This document shows, in pieces, positions 1-7,989 of a stretch of 59,542 bases of DNA (the stretch's first letter is position 1; every line of letters begins with the position of its first letter). Made by a program: the position numbers and the translations under genes. This DNA is from an uncultured Parvularculaceae bacterium (GTDB lineage: Bacteria > Pseudomonadota > Alphaproteobacteria > Caulobacterales > Parvularculaceae), in NCBI GenBank assembly GCA_913055785.1, contig CAJXLJ010000017.1, positions 1 through 59,542 of the forward strand. The letters are read 5' to 3'. Below the pieces are notes generated by a model, which was not told where the DNA came from, did not search any database, and saw nothing but the letters and a program-made list of their open reading frames with translations.

Positions 1-1039
1 TGGCTGGGCCAAGGCGCAGTCGTTCCATACCGGGCAGACGCCGGTGATCAAATATAACCGCCAACTGATGCAGGCGATCCTGCATGACCGCCTGAAGATT
101 GCCGATATCGTCAATGCGCAATGTCAGGCCCGCTTCGGTCCACTGATCGAGAATTTCAAGCCCGACGCTGATGACGCCGGCGGCGTTGATGACATAGTCC
201 GGCGCATAAAGAACGCCGCGCCCGGCGAGGGCCGCATCCATTTCAGGCGTCGCCAGCTGGTTGTTGGCCGCGCCGGCGACAACGCTGGCCTTCAGCCGGT
301 CAACTGACCCCTGGTTGATCGACCCGCCAAGCGCGCAGGGCGCAAACACGTCGACATCGGCGGCGATGGCGTCGTCAGGGCTTGCGGCCTCGGCGCCGAA
401 TTTTTCGACTGCGGCTTTCACGGCGGCCTCATTCACATCAGCGACGACAAGCTTGCCGCCTTCTTCATGGATGAGACGGGCGAGTTCCGAACCGACCGCC
501 CCCACGCCCAGGATCGAGACGCGCACGTCCTTGAGCGACTCTGCGCCGAGCTTGTGGCGCACCGCAGCCTGCATGCCGCGCCAGACGCCGCGTGCAGTGA
601 ACGGCGACGGATTGCCGCCCTTCCCCTTGCTGTTGACTCCGGCTGCGTATTTCGTCACCGACCGGACGGTTTCGATGTCATGCTCGGTAACGCCGGAATC
701 CTCAGCCGTGTAATAAAGCCCTTCAAGACTGTCGACGGCGCGGCCAAAGGCGCGCATCAACTCCGGCGTCTTGTCTTTTTTGGGGTCGGCGAAAATCACC
801 GCCTTGCCGCCGCCGAACGGAATGCCGCCGAGAGCGTTTTTGAAGGTCATCCCGCGCGACAGGCGCTTGACGTCTTCAAGGCCCGCCTCGAAATTTTCAT
901 AGGGAAACACCCTGCAGCCGCCGACCGCCGGGCCAAGCGTCGCATCGTGGACGGAAATCACCGCGTTAAGACCAACGCTCTCGTCACTGAACTGCACAAC
1001 CTTACGCCAGCCTTCGACCGGCAATACGCGGCTTTCCAT
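1..1039 (-). CDS. Leucine/valine-type amino-acid dehydrogenase (Glu/Leu/Phe/Val dehydrogenase family), C-terminus cut by window edge
   Basis: NAD-dependent oxidative deamination of a branched-chain (or related) amino acid to its 2-oxo acid. The protein starts MESRVLPVEGWRKVV at 1039 and runs off the left edge, so the 3' end is missing. The dinucleotide family signature with the catalytic lysine is visible as GGIPFGGGKAVIF (about residues 70-82). A Rossmann motif VSILGVGAVGSELARL follows in the C-terminal half. The size and the GGCRVFPYENFEAGLEDVKRL-type region fit leucine dehydrogenases better than large glutamate dehydrogenases. The exact substrate cannot be read from sequence. It is divergent from an Lrp/AsnC gene, which suggests amino-acid-responsive control. 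Confidence 0.88.
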   Translation of the reverse strand, partial: MESRVLPVEGWRKVVQFSDESVGLNAVISVHDATLGPAVGGCRVFPYENFEAGLEDVKRLSRGMTFKNALGGIPFGGGKAVIFADPKKDKTPELMRAFGRAVDSLEGLYYTAEDSGVTEHDIETVRSVTKYAAGVNSKGKGGNPSPFTARGVWRGMQAAVRHKLGAESLKDVRVSILGVGAVGSELARLIHEEGGKLVVADVNEAAVKAAVEKFGAEAASPDDAIAADVDVFAPCALGGSINQGSVDRLKASVVAGAANNQLATPEMDAALAGRGVLYAPDYVINAAGVISVGLEILDQWTEAGLTLRIDDIGNLQAVMQDRLHQLAVIFDHRRLPGMERLRLGPA

Positions 1040-1164
1040 GGGGCGTTTCCTCCTCGCCTTCTATGATTGATGAACCGGCGCCGGCGCATGAGCCGCCGGC
1101 GGCTGAAATATAGGCAAAGCCGCGGGGCGCTTTCGTGCAAATCGATAGAGCAGGCGCTTGACGC

Positions 1165-1181
1165 TTAGCAGATAATGCTAA
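1165..1181. promoter_or_regulatory. Lrp-like operator between the dehydrogenase and lrp genes
   Basis: TTAGCA-GATAA-TGCTAA is a perfect 6-bp inverted repeat with a 5-bp centre. Its inner 15 bp (1166-1180) match the published E. coli Lrp consensus YAGHAWATTWTDCTR at 13 of 15 positions by hand alignment. It sits 30 bp before the Lrp start codon, just downstream of a TTGACG (1158-1163) that could be a -35 box. Control of both divergent genes and autoregulation are inferred. Confidence 0.6.
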
Positions 1182-1210
1182 ATATATACCACATTCTAGG
1201 AAAGACCCCC

Positions 1211-1690
1211 ATGAAGCTCGATCAGATCGACCACAAGATTCTGAAGCACTTGCAGGAAAATGCGCGCATTACGAATGCGGATCTCGCAGACCGCGTCGGC
1301 CTGTCGCCGACCCCCTGTCTTCGCCGCCTCCGCCGCCTCGAAGCCGAAGGCATCATCAAAGGCTATCACACCGAAATCGACCGGGAAGCGCTCGGGGTTA
1401 ACGTCACGGTGATCATTCTGGTCAAGCTCGAACGCGAAGACGACAAGACGTTGCGCGAATTCGAAGCGGAAATCAAAAAACGGCCGGAGGTGATGGAATG
1501 CTATCTCGTTACCGGCAAGTTCGATTACTTCATACGGGTGCTGGTGCCGACGCTCGCCACCTACGAAACGTTCCTGTCGGAAACCATTCTCCGTATGAAG
1601 AATATCGCCACGGTTGAATCGAGTTTCACGCTTCGTGAAGTGGAGCGAAAAGTTGTGATGCCGCTGCCGGCGCCCCCGTCACGCGGCTGA
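1211..1690 (+). CDS. Lrp/AsnC family transcriptional regulator
   Basis: Feast/famine regulator of 159 residues. An N-terminal winged HTH (residues about 1-60, with LSPTPCLRRLRRLEAEGII as recognition region) is followed by a RAM/AsnC ligand-binding domain (about 65-150, ECYLVTGKFDYFIRVLV). I chose the ATG at 1211 (MKLDQIDHKIL, the standard start of this family) with AGGAAAG upstream, over an upstream in-frame ATG at 1175 that would put the operator-proximal DNA inside the protein. It is divergent from the amino-acid dehydrogenase. The likely role is control of that gene in response to leucine or a related amino acid. It converges on the histidine kinase with an 8-bp gap. Confidence 0.93.
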   Translation: MKLDQIDHKILKHLQENARITNADLADRVGLSPTPCLRRLRRLEAEGIIKGYHTEIDREALGVNVTVIILVKLEREDDKTLREFEAEIKKRPEVMECYLVTGKFDYFIRVLVPTLATYETFLSETILRMKNIATVESSFTLREVERKVVMPLPAPPSRG

Positions 1691-1698
1691 CCGGGCCT

Positions 1699-3540
1699 TT
1701 ACGCTGCGGCTGTCGCCGCTCCGCTTTCCTCGCGGCCTCTCGTAAGACGCGCAATCTCGGCATAAAGCTGTTGCTGGTTGACCGGCTTCGTGATGTAGCC
1801 GTCAAAGCCGAGCGACAGATATTCCTCGATCTGCTGGTTCATCGCATGAGCGGATACGGCGATCAAAGGCGTTAACCGCGTCCCTCGCTTGCGCTCAATA
1901 TCGCGTATGCGTTGCATCGCCGCGACGCCGTCCATTCCTGGCATGGAAATATCCATCAGAACGACATCAAAGCGGCCTTCACGGAAGCCGTCGACGGCCT
2001 CGCGGCCGTCCCTGGCGTATTCAACATCGTGCCCCTTCGGCGCGAGAAAACTCTCAAGCACCATCCGGTTCACTTCATTGTCTTCCGCCGCAAGGATGCG
2101 CAGCGGCCGGGCGTTTTCCGCCGGAGCGGCGTTGCCGGGAAGAGTTTCCTGTTCGCCCTGCGTAAGGAAGCTGGCTTTCAAAGGCAGGCTCACTCTGAAT
2201 GTCGCTCCGGCCCCCGGCTTCGACTGAACGGTAATGTCGCCGCCCATGCCCTCAACCAGACCCTTGACGATCGACAAGCCAAGACCCGTCCCGCCATATT
2301 TGCGCGTCGTGGTCGTATCCGCCTGCGAAAACGGCTCGAATATGTGTGAAATCTGCTCATCGGTGAGCCCGATGCCGGTATCCATCACCTCAAAAATCAC
2401 CGGCTCGCTCGGCGCCGCCGGCGCCGTGACGCGCACCGTAACCGATCCGCTTTCCGTGAACTTGATCGCGTTTCCGACAAGATTGTGAAGCACCTGCGCA
2501 ATCCGGTGCGCATCGCCGACAAACAGGGCGTCGCATTCGCCTTTGCAGACAACGCTCAGCGTCAGCGATTTTTCAGCCGCTTTGATCTTGTAGATATATT
2601 CGATGCGCCGAACGACATCGCGCAATTTGAAAGACGCCTCTTCATAGGAGACCCGGTTCGCCTCGATCTTGGAGAAATCGAGAAGATCGTTCAGCACCGT
2701 CATCAACAGATCGCCCGACTCCCGGATGATCCGGATTTTTTCAATCTGTTCCGCCGTCAAATCGCTTGCTTCCAGCGAGGCCGCCATGCCGAGAATGCCG
2801 TTCATCGGCGTTCTGATTTCATGACTCATATTCGCCAGAAATACTGATTTCGTCCGCGACGCTTCCTCAGCCGCCGCCTGCTTTTCAAGCGCATGCTCGC
2901 TCGCGCGCCGCATCGCTTCGCTGGTATTGCGATATTCCTTAAAGGCGACCACGAGGTGCATGATGTACAACCCGCCGGCCAGAATCATCATCGCCGCCCC
3001 CCAGCGCCCCGGTTCCGTTCCGGTGATCAGCGCATAAGCGGGCAACGCGAAGAGATAAATCGTATGCGGTATGATCGCCGCAAAAAACGTACGTCTTTCG
3101 TGGTGCATATGCATGGTGACATGCAACAGCGCGCCGCAAAGCCAGATGCAGGCGAAAATCTTGCCGGGCGCGCCCCACAAGAACCACAGGAAAGCGGGAA
3201 ACGCCGAATAGACAATCGTCGCCTGAACTGATGAGGCGCAAAGAATAAACCACTCAGCGCGAGTCGGCGCCTCGCGCCGTCCGGGTTTTCGGAATTCTTT
3301 CCAGGCGTAAACATCAATCGCCTGGCTGAGCAGAATAGCGCCCGCCCAGTAAAGCGCCGCTTCTGCAGAAACGGTGAACCAGAGAATAAGCACCGCGATA
3401 AAAGCGATACCGAGTCTGGTTTTAAGCTGGTTGTGCCGGGTTATCGCAGTGACGCAAAGACCCGAGAGCAGCGACGCCGTATGATCGCAACCCTCATCCT
3501 CGATGTCTTCGCTCTGGGCCATCCCGAGTGCGCCTTCCAC
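1699..3540 (-). CDS. Membrane-bound hybrid sensor histidine kinase with receiver domain
   Basis: 613 residues. Several hydrophobic helices (about 43-200) form a membrane input module, and a short coiled stretch (about 205-230) leads to HisKA with the phospho-accepting His240 in FLANMSHEIRTPMNG. HATPase_c follows with N-box NLVGNAIKF (about 353-361), DTGIG (387-391) and GGTGLGLSI (416-424). A C-terminal receiver has EDN (486-488), phospho-acceptor Asp530 in VVLMDISMPGMDG and Lys in ITKPV. It therefore carries out both autophosphorylation and internal phosphotransfer, and needs an Hpt or response-regulator partner encoded elsewhere. No partner lies nearby. The first ATG has no clear ribosome site; ATG at 3522 is an alternative start. 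The signal it senses is unknown. Confidence 0.92.
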   Translation of the reverse strand: MEGALGMAQSEDIEDEGCDHTASLLSGLCVTAITRHNQLKTRLGIAFIAVLILWFTVSAEAALYWAGAILLSQAIDVYAWKEFRKPGRREAPTRAEWFILCASSVQATIVYSAFPAFLWFLWGAPGKIFACIWLCGALLHVTMHMHHERRTFFAAIIPHTIYLFALPAYALITGTEPGRWGAAMMILAGGLYIMHLVVAFKEYRNTSEAMRRASEHALEKQAAAEEASRTKSVFLANMSHEIRTPMNGILGMAASLEASDLTAEQIEKIRIIRESGDLLMTVLNDLLDFSKIEANRVSYEEASFKLRDVVRRIEYIYKIKAAEKSLTLSVVCKGECDALFVGDAHRIAQVLHNLVGNAIKFTESGSVTVRVTAPAAPSEPVIFEVMDTGIGLTDEQISHIFEPFSQADTTTTRKYGGTGLGLSIVKGLVEGMGGDITVQSKPGAGATFRVSLPLKASFLTQGEQETLPGNAAPAENARPLRILAAEDNEVNRMVLESFLAPKGHDVEYARDGREAVDGFREGRFDVVLMDISMPGMDGVAAMQRIRDIERKRGTRLTPLIAVSAHAMNQQIEEYLSLGFDGYITKPVNQQQLYAEIARLTRGREESGAATAAA

Positions 3541-3604
3541 TAACAGTTCAGTCAGCAGAATTTAAAGGCCAATCGTTAAATCCTAACTACCTGCAAAAAT
3601 ATTA

Positions 3605-3623
3605 CTGTTTCATTTTAAAACAG
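3605..3623 (-). terminator. Candidate weak terminator downstream of astB
   Basis: CTGTTT (3605-3610) and AAACAG (3618-3623) form a 6-bp stem with a 7-nt loop. Read on the minus strand it is followed by TAATATTTTT. It lies about 50 nt past the astB stop and before the kinase start. The stem is AT-rich and short, so this is only a candidate. Confidence 0.3.
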
Positions 3624-3654
3624 CAGCGTTGTGAAATTTACGAGCAGGCCGCCC

Positions 3655-3669
3655 ATTCCGGAACGGAAT
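3655..3669. promoter_or_regulatory. Palindrome ATTCCG-GAA-CGGAAT immediately 3' of astB
   Basis: Perfect 6-bp arms with a 3-bp centre, ending 1 bp before the astB stop codon on the kinase side. Its 13-bp core TTCCGGAACGGAA differs by one central base from the core of the palindrome at 21962-21980, so both may be sites for the same regulator. Function is not known. Confidence 0.35.
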
Positions 3670-3670
3670 A

Positions 3671-4993
3671 TTACCGCTGGAAATCGTAAAAGGCGCCCAT
3701 GTTGAGAAGCGCGGTCAACGCGTCCATCGCTGCAAGACTTTCTTCCATGAAGGCGGGATCCTTCAAGTCAGCCGGCGACAGGCGGTCCCGGTAATGGGTT
3801 TTCACCCATACCTCGAGCTTTGCGATTTTCTTCTCATCAAGAATGAAATGGCTATTCGCCGCCGCCGCTTCCCGCTCGGACAGGACGACGCGCAGGCGCA
3901 GGCACGCCGGGCCGCCGCCATTTCGCATCGACTCGCGGACGTTTTTGTAGATGACGCGGTTGATCGGGTTGTTGCGCGCCAGCGTCTCCTCGACGAACGC
4001 CTTGACCCGAGGATTATCTTCCGACTCGGTCGGCAGGAGCAGCGCCATCTCGCCCTCCGCCCCATTGTCGGCAGGCAGCGTTAAGAGCTGTGAATTGAAC
4101 AGATATGACTTGATGCAGTCCTCAAGCGACACCTTGTCAGCCGGCGCCTCGATGATCTCGGCGAACGGCGCTTTTTTCCGGATCTCGGCGTAGGCCGCCG
4201 CCGGGTCCGCAAAACTTTGCTCGTGAAGAAACAGAACGGTTCCGTTCGCCACCCCGACGACATCATTGTGAAAGGCGCCGGCGTCGAGCGCGGTCTTCGA
4301 CTGTTCGATGAAGACCGTCTTTTCTGGATCGAGAAGATGGCCGCGCGCCACCGCTTCCGAAGCGCGCTGCTTCTGGCGCGCCGGAAACTTGTCGCCGTCC
4401 TTGCCGTAAACGAAAAGATGAACGCCGCCCTCTCCGTGGCTTTCGCAGAGGCGGCCGTGGTTCGCCGCGCCTTCATCGCCGAAATGCTCGCCGCCCGGCA
4501 ACGGCGGATGATGGACGAAATAGTCTTCATTGCTGAAAATGTGGCGAAGAACGCGCGCGGTCGTCTCCGCTTCTATGGATCGGTGAAAATTCGCCGCGAG
4601 ATTGGCGGGCGTGAAATGAACCTTGCCGTCTTCCGTATCCGGCGACGGCGCGACGGTTCCCGCATTGGCGGTCCACATGGAGGACGCCGCATAACAGTTG
4701 GCGAGCAGTTCAGGCGCAGTCTCAGCAGCCCGCTCGATCATTCGCCTGTCGGTTCCGGCGAAACCGAGCGCGCGCAAGGTCCTGATATGCGGGCGATCCT
4801 GCGGCGGCAGGAAACCCTGTTTGAGGCCCAGCGCCATCGCCGCGCGCATCTTGGCGAGCCCCTGCAACGCCGCCTCGCGCGGGTTCGAGGTCGCGCCGGC
4901 GTTAGTCGCAGAAGCGATGTTGCCGAACGACAAACCGGCGTAATTATGGGTCGGGCCGATGAGACCGTCGAAATTATATTCGTTATATGTCAT
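3671..4993 (-). CDS. astB: N-succinylarginine dihydrolase
   Basis: Second step of the arginine succinyltransferase pathway: N2-succinylarginine to N2-succinylornithine plus two ammonia and CO2. The length (440 residues) is standard for AstB. The catalytic triad is recognisable: Glu174 (GDEGAANHG), His242 (GAFHNDVVGVANG) and Cys364 (NGGGPACLRLRVV), close to Glu174/His248/Cys365 of the E. coli enzyme. It lies downstream of astD in the same direction but is separated from it by a VOC-fold gene on the other strand, so it may have its own promoter. Its start codon is only 35 bp from the start of that divergent gene. An AGGCGG lies just upstream of the ATG. Confidence 0.96.
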   Translation of the reverse strand: MTYNEYNFDGLIGPTHNYAGLSFGNIASATNAGATSNPREAALQGLAKMRAAMALGLKQGFLPPQDRPHIRTLRALGFAGTDRRMIERAAETAPELLANCYAASSMWTANAGTVAPSPDTEDGKVHFTPANLAANFHRSIEAETTARVLRHIFSNEDYFVHHPPLPGGEHFGDEGAANHGRLCESHGEGGVHLFVYGKDGDKFPARQKQRASEAVARGHLLDPEKTVFIEQSKTALDAGAFHNDVVGVANGTVLFLHEQSFADPAAAYAEIRKKAPFAEIIEAPADKVSLEDCIKSYLFNSQLLTLPADNGAEGEMALLLPTESEDNPRVKAFVEETLARNNPINRVIYKNVRESMRNGGGPACLRLRVVLSEREAAAANSHFILDEKKIAKLEVWVKTHYRDRLSPADLKDPAFMEESLAAMDALTALLNMGAFYDFQR

Positions 4994-5028
4994 GCAGCCG
5001 CCTGACCGTTCGCAAAGGAATAACGAGA

Positions 5029-5508
5029 ATGAGGACGTTTCCTATAGCTGTTTTCGCCGCCGCCGTAAGCCTCTTCGCTGCAGGATGCGCGCAATCTCCT
5101 GAAAACCCTGCAGCGCCCGGCGGGTTTGTCGCCGTGATCGCCGCCGACGCCGATACGAGCGCTGATTGGTACAAGTCCGTCTTCGACCTCACGGAAGCCC
5201 GGCGGATCGAACAAGACGCTTTTGAAATCGTTCTCCTCAAAGGCGAGGATGCGATGATTGAAGTTATTGAGTTCAAACCGGCTGCGCCTGAAAACCCGGG
5301 ACGCACGCAAGGTCTGTTCAAGGCCGGATTCGTTTTGTCGGACTTTGACTCGAAGGTCGCGCAATGGCGGGCTGACGGCGTCGCGTTTTCAGGAAACGGC
5401 CAGGTCTTTTACGATGAGGCGCTGGGCTACCACTCAATAACCCTGCTGGATCCCGACGGCGTGCGGATTCAGGTGTTTGGCGTTTCTGAAACAGAACCGA
5501 AAACTTAA
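5029..5508 (+). CDS. Small VOC (glyoxalase/bleomycin-resistance fold) lipoprotein
   Basis: 159 residues from ATG 5029 (AAGGA 9 nt upstream; an earlier in-frame ATG at 4987 would start inside astB and lacks a signal peptide). The N-terminus MRTFPIAVFAAAVSLFAAGC carries a lipobox with Cys20, so it is probably a periplasmic lipoprotein. The rest is a single VOC domain (beta-alpha-beta-beta-beta units, GGFVAVIAADADTSADWYKSVF and SITLLDPDGVRIQVF). The ligand is unknown. It sits inside the ast cluster on the opposite strand. Its stop overlaps the astD stop by 4 nt (TTAA). Confidence 0.85.
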   Translation: MRTFPIAVFAAAVSLFAAGCAQSPENPAAPGGFVAVIAADADTSADWYKSVFDLTEARRIEQDAFEIVLLKGEDAMIEVIEFKPAAPENPGRTQGLFKAGFVLSDFDSKVAQWRADGVAFSGNGQVFYDEALGYHSITLLDPDGVRIQVFGVSETEPKT

Positions 5509-6971
5509 CTTCGCACCCCAACCTGTCCTTCCGGCAGCGGCAGAAGCGCTTCGCCTTCCATCGACGCCACCGGATAGGCGCAATAGTCCGCCGCGTAATA
5601 GGCGCTCGGGCGATGATTGCCGGAGGCGCCGATCCCGCCGAATGGCGCCGCGCCCGAGGCGCCCGTCGTCTGGCGGTTCCAGTTGACGACGCCGGCGCGC
5701 GAGAGCGCCAGGAACTTCTCCCATTTCGCCTTGTCGTCGGACAACAGCCCTGCTGAAAGGCCGAACTTCGTGGCGTTCGCCCGCACGATGGCGGCGTCGA
5801 AATCCCTGACGCGCCAGACTTTCAACAGCGGTCCGAAATGCTCTTCATCGGGGACGGCGTCAGCGCGGGTCACATCGACGATGCCGGGCGTTACGAAAGC
5901 GCCGCCCTCGTCGCGCACGGAAAGATTGCGGATCGCCTCGCCGTCCTGCTCGACGAAACGGTCGAAAGCGCGCTCCAGCCCTTCGGCGACTTTCGGCGTG
6001 ATCACCGGCCCCATGAAGGGTTGCGGATCGTCAAACGCCGCGCCGACAATCAGCCGGTCGGTTAGGGTGACAAGCGCGTCGATCGCCCTGTCGCCTGCGG
6101 CGCCTTCCGGCACGATCAGCCGCCGCGCGCAGGTGCATCGCTGGCCGCTTGTCAAAAACGCCGACTGCACGACAGCGAACGCCGCCGCATCTACATCATC
6201 CGTGTCCCACCAGATCAGCGGATTGTTGCCGCCAAGCTCGAGCGCGAGAATGACATCAAGCCGGTCCGCGAACATTTTGTGAATCGCAAGCCCCGTATTG
6301 GCGCCGCCCGTAAAGAGAACCCCGTCAATTCCGTCCGCGCCGGTTAGCGCCTCGCCGGTTTCGCGCGCGCCCTGAACGAGATTGACCACGCCTTCCGGGA
6401 CGCCCGCCTCGATCATCCGCTCCACAATGAACGCGCCCGGCCCCGGCGTCAGCTCCGACGGCTTAAAGACAGCCGTGTTGCCGGCGATCAGCGCAGGGAC
6501 GATATGGCCGTTCGGCAAATGCGCCGGAAAGTTATAAGGCCCGAGCACAGCCATCACCCCGTGCGGCTTGTGGCGAAGCATGCCGGTCGTCGCGCCGGTC
6601 AGGGTTTCGCGCGTTCCGGCGCGCTCGTGAAAGGCGCGGATCGAAATATCGACCTTGCCGGAAACTGTCGCCGCCTCGGTTTTCGTTTCCCAGAACGGCT
6701 TGCCGGTCTCCCGGGAGAGCAGCCGGGCGAGGTCCTCCGCATCGCGTTTGATGAGATCGCGATAGCGTTCCATCACGGCGATGCGTTCGGCGACCGGCGT
6801 CAGCGCCCATTTCTCAAAGGCGCCCCGCGCGGCTTTTACCGCGTCTTCGACATCGCTTTTGGTCGCCGCCGCGCCGGTCCAGACCGCCTCGCCGGTCGCC
6901 GGGTCGAAGCTTGTGAATTCCGCCCCTGCGCCTCGCCGCCATTCGCCATTGATCAGAATTTTATCCGTCAT
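5505..6971 (-). CDS. astD: N-succinylglutamate 5-semialdehyde dehydrogenase
   Basis: Fourth step of the ast pathway: oxidation of succinylglutamate semialdehyde to succinylglutamate with NAD+. The protein has 488 residues of the ALDH superfamily, with the AstD-like N-terminus MTDKILINGEWRRGAG. Cofactor and active-site motifs are LGPYNFPAHLPNGHI (about 143-157), Glu245 in ALELGGNNPL and catalytic Cys279 in SGQRCTCARRL. It starts 4 nt after the astA stop, so it is co-transcribed and probably translationally coupled. The 3' end overlaps the convergent VOC gene by 4 nt. Confidence 0.95.
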   Translation of the reverse strand: MTDKILINGEWRRGAGAEFTSFDPATGEAVWTGAAATKSDVEDAVKAARGAFEKWALTPVAERIAVMERYRDLIKRDAEDLARLLSRETGKPFWETKTEAATVSGKVDISIRAFHERAGTRETLTGATTGMLRHKPHGVMAVLGPYNFPAHLPNGHIVPALIAGNTAVFKPSELTPGPGAFIVERMIEAGVPEGVVNLVQGARETGEALTGADGIDGVLFTGGANTGLAIHKMFADRLDVILALELGGNNPLIWWDTDDVDAAAFAVVQSAFLTSGQRCTCARRLIVPEGAAGDRAIDALVTLTDRLIVGAAFDDPQPFMGPVITPKVAEGLERAFDRFVEQDGEAIRNLSVRDEGGAFVTPGIVDVTRADAVPDEEHFGPLLKVWRVRDFDAAIVRANATKFGLSAGLLSDDKAKWEKFLALSRAGVVNWNRQTTGASGAAPFGGIGASGNHRPSAYYAADYCAYPVASMEGEALLPLPEGQVGVRS

Positions 6972-6975
6972 CGCC

Positions 6976-7989
6976 TCACCAACTCACTGCGCGCACGTCG
7001 CCGCCTTTCGCGACGCCGAGGCGCTTCGCCGTTTCCTCGCCAATCATGATAGACGCGCCGTCAACCTTCGCCGGCGCGCGCACGACCCGGAAGGTCGAAA
7101 GCCGCCCCGCCGCCATCAGCATCAGCGGCGCCTCCCCCGGATCCGCGATGTCCTGAACAGAGAAGACCTTGCTATCGCGCACCGTCCTGATCGTATCGAT
7201 GGCCGCGTCCACCAGCGGCCCGCCATCGAAGACGTCGATATAGCCGCGATAGGAAAAGCCTTCCTTCAACAGCATGTTGAACGCCGGCACCGCGCTGTCG
7301 TGAGGCCGCCCGAGAATATCCCGCGCCTCTTTCGGCAGCAGCGCCACATAGATCGGATAGCGCGGCATCATGTCGGCGATGAACTGATTGCCCATCGCCG
7401 AATTCGCGAGATCCGCCGCCTCGAACTCCATGTCGAAAAACGGTTTGCCGAGGGTCTCCCAGAACGGCTGTTCGCCGTTGGGGCCGCGCCAGCCGCGCAG
7501 TTCGGCGCAGACCGGATCGGCGATCAGGCCGCGATGCTGCGCGATGAACAGATAGCGCGACCGGGCGAGATATTTGCCGAAACCGCCGCCGCGAATATCC
7601 GGCGACAAAAACAGCGAGCCGACTTCTCCGCAACCGGTGAAATCATGGGTCGGCACCAGGATCCGCCGTTCAATACGTTTTTTGAGTTGCGTTGAAGCGT
7701 GGACGGTTTTGTTGATGCGGTAATTGACGAAGCCGTGATCGAGACCGACGGCGGAGAACACCGCCGACGTGCCGGTGACGCGCCCGTCCTGCTCCAGCAC
7801 CATCATGTAAACTTCGCCGCCGGGCGTCGTCGCATTCGCCTCAAAACTCGCCGCCGCGAATTCGATGCGCGCGCGCAACGCATCGGGTTCGGACGGCAGA
7901 TTGGTCATGCCGCCGCCGGACTGGGCGGCGAGCGCCAGAATGTCGTCGAAATCCTCGCGCCGCACCGGGCGCATATAGGCAAGAGACAT
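6976..7989 (-). CDS. astA: Arginine N-succinyltransferase
   Basis: First step of the ast pathway: succinyl-CoA plus arginine to N2-succinylarginine. The protein has 337 residues from ATG 7989 (MSLAYMRPVRREDF), close to the roughly 340 usual for single-chain AstA. GNAT-like core, with GCGEVGSLFLSPDIRGGGFGKYLARSRY around residues 123-150 forming the acyl-CoA site and the AstA-typical AELRGWRGPNGEQPFWE segment. A longer frame extends upstream, but it overlaps the M20 gene and has no family similarity. The start shares one nucleotide with the M20 gene's stop (TGATG), indicating translational coupling. Confidence 0.95.
   Translation of the reverse strand: MSLAYMRPVRREDFDDILALAAQSGGGMTNLPSEPDALRARIEFAAASFEANATTPGGEVYMMVLEQDGRVTGTSAVFSAVGLDHGFVNYRINKTVHASTQLKKRIERRILVPTHDFTGCGEVGSLFLSPDIRGGGFGKYLARSRYLFIAQHRGLIADPVCAELRGWRGPNGEQPFWETLGKPFFDMEFEAADLANSAMGNQFIADMMPRYPIYVALLPKEARDILGRPHDSAVPAFNMLLKEGFSYRGYIDVFDGGPLVDAAIDTIRTVRDSKVFSVQDIADPGEAPLMLMAAGRLSTFRVVRAPAKVDGASIMIGEETAKRLGVAKGGDVRAVSW

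Noticed and set aside
4217-5005. 262-residue open frame on the plus strand
   Set aside because: Antisense to astB, whose catalytic triad is intact.
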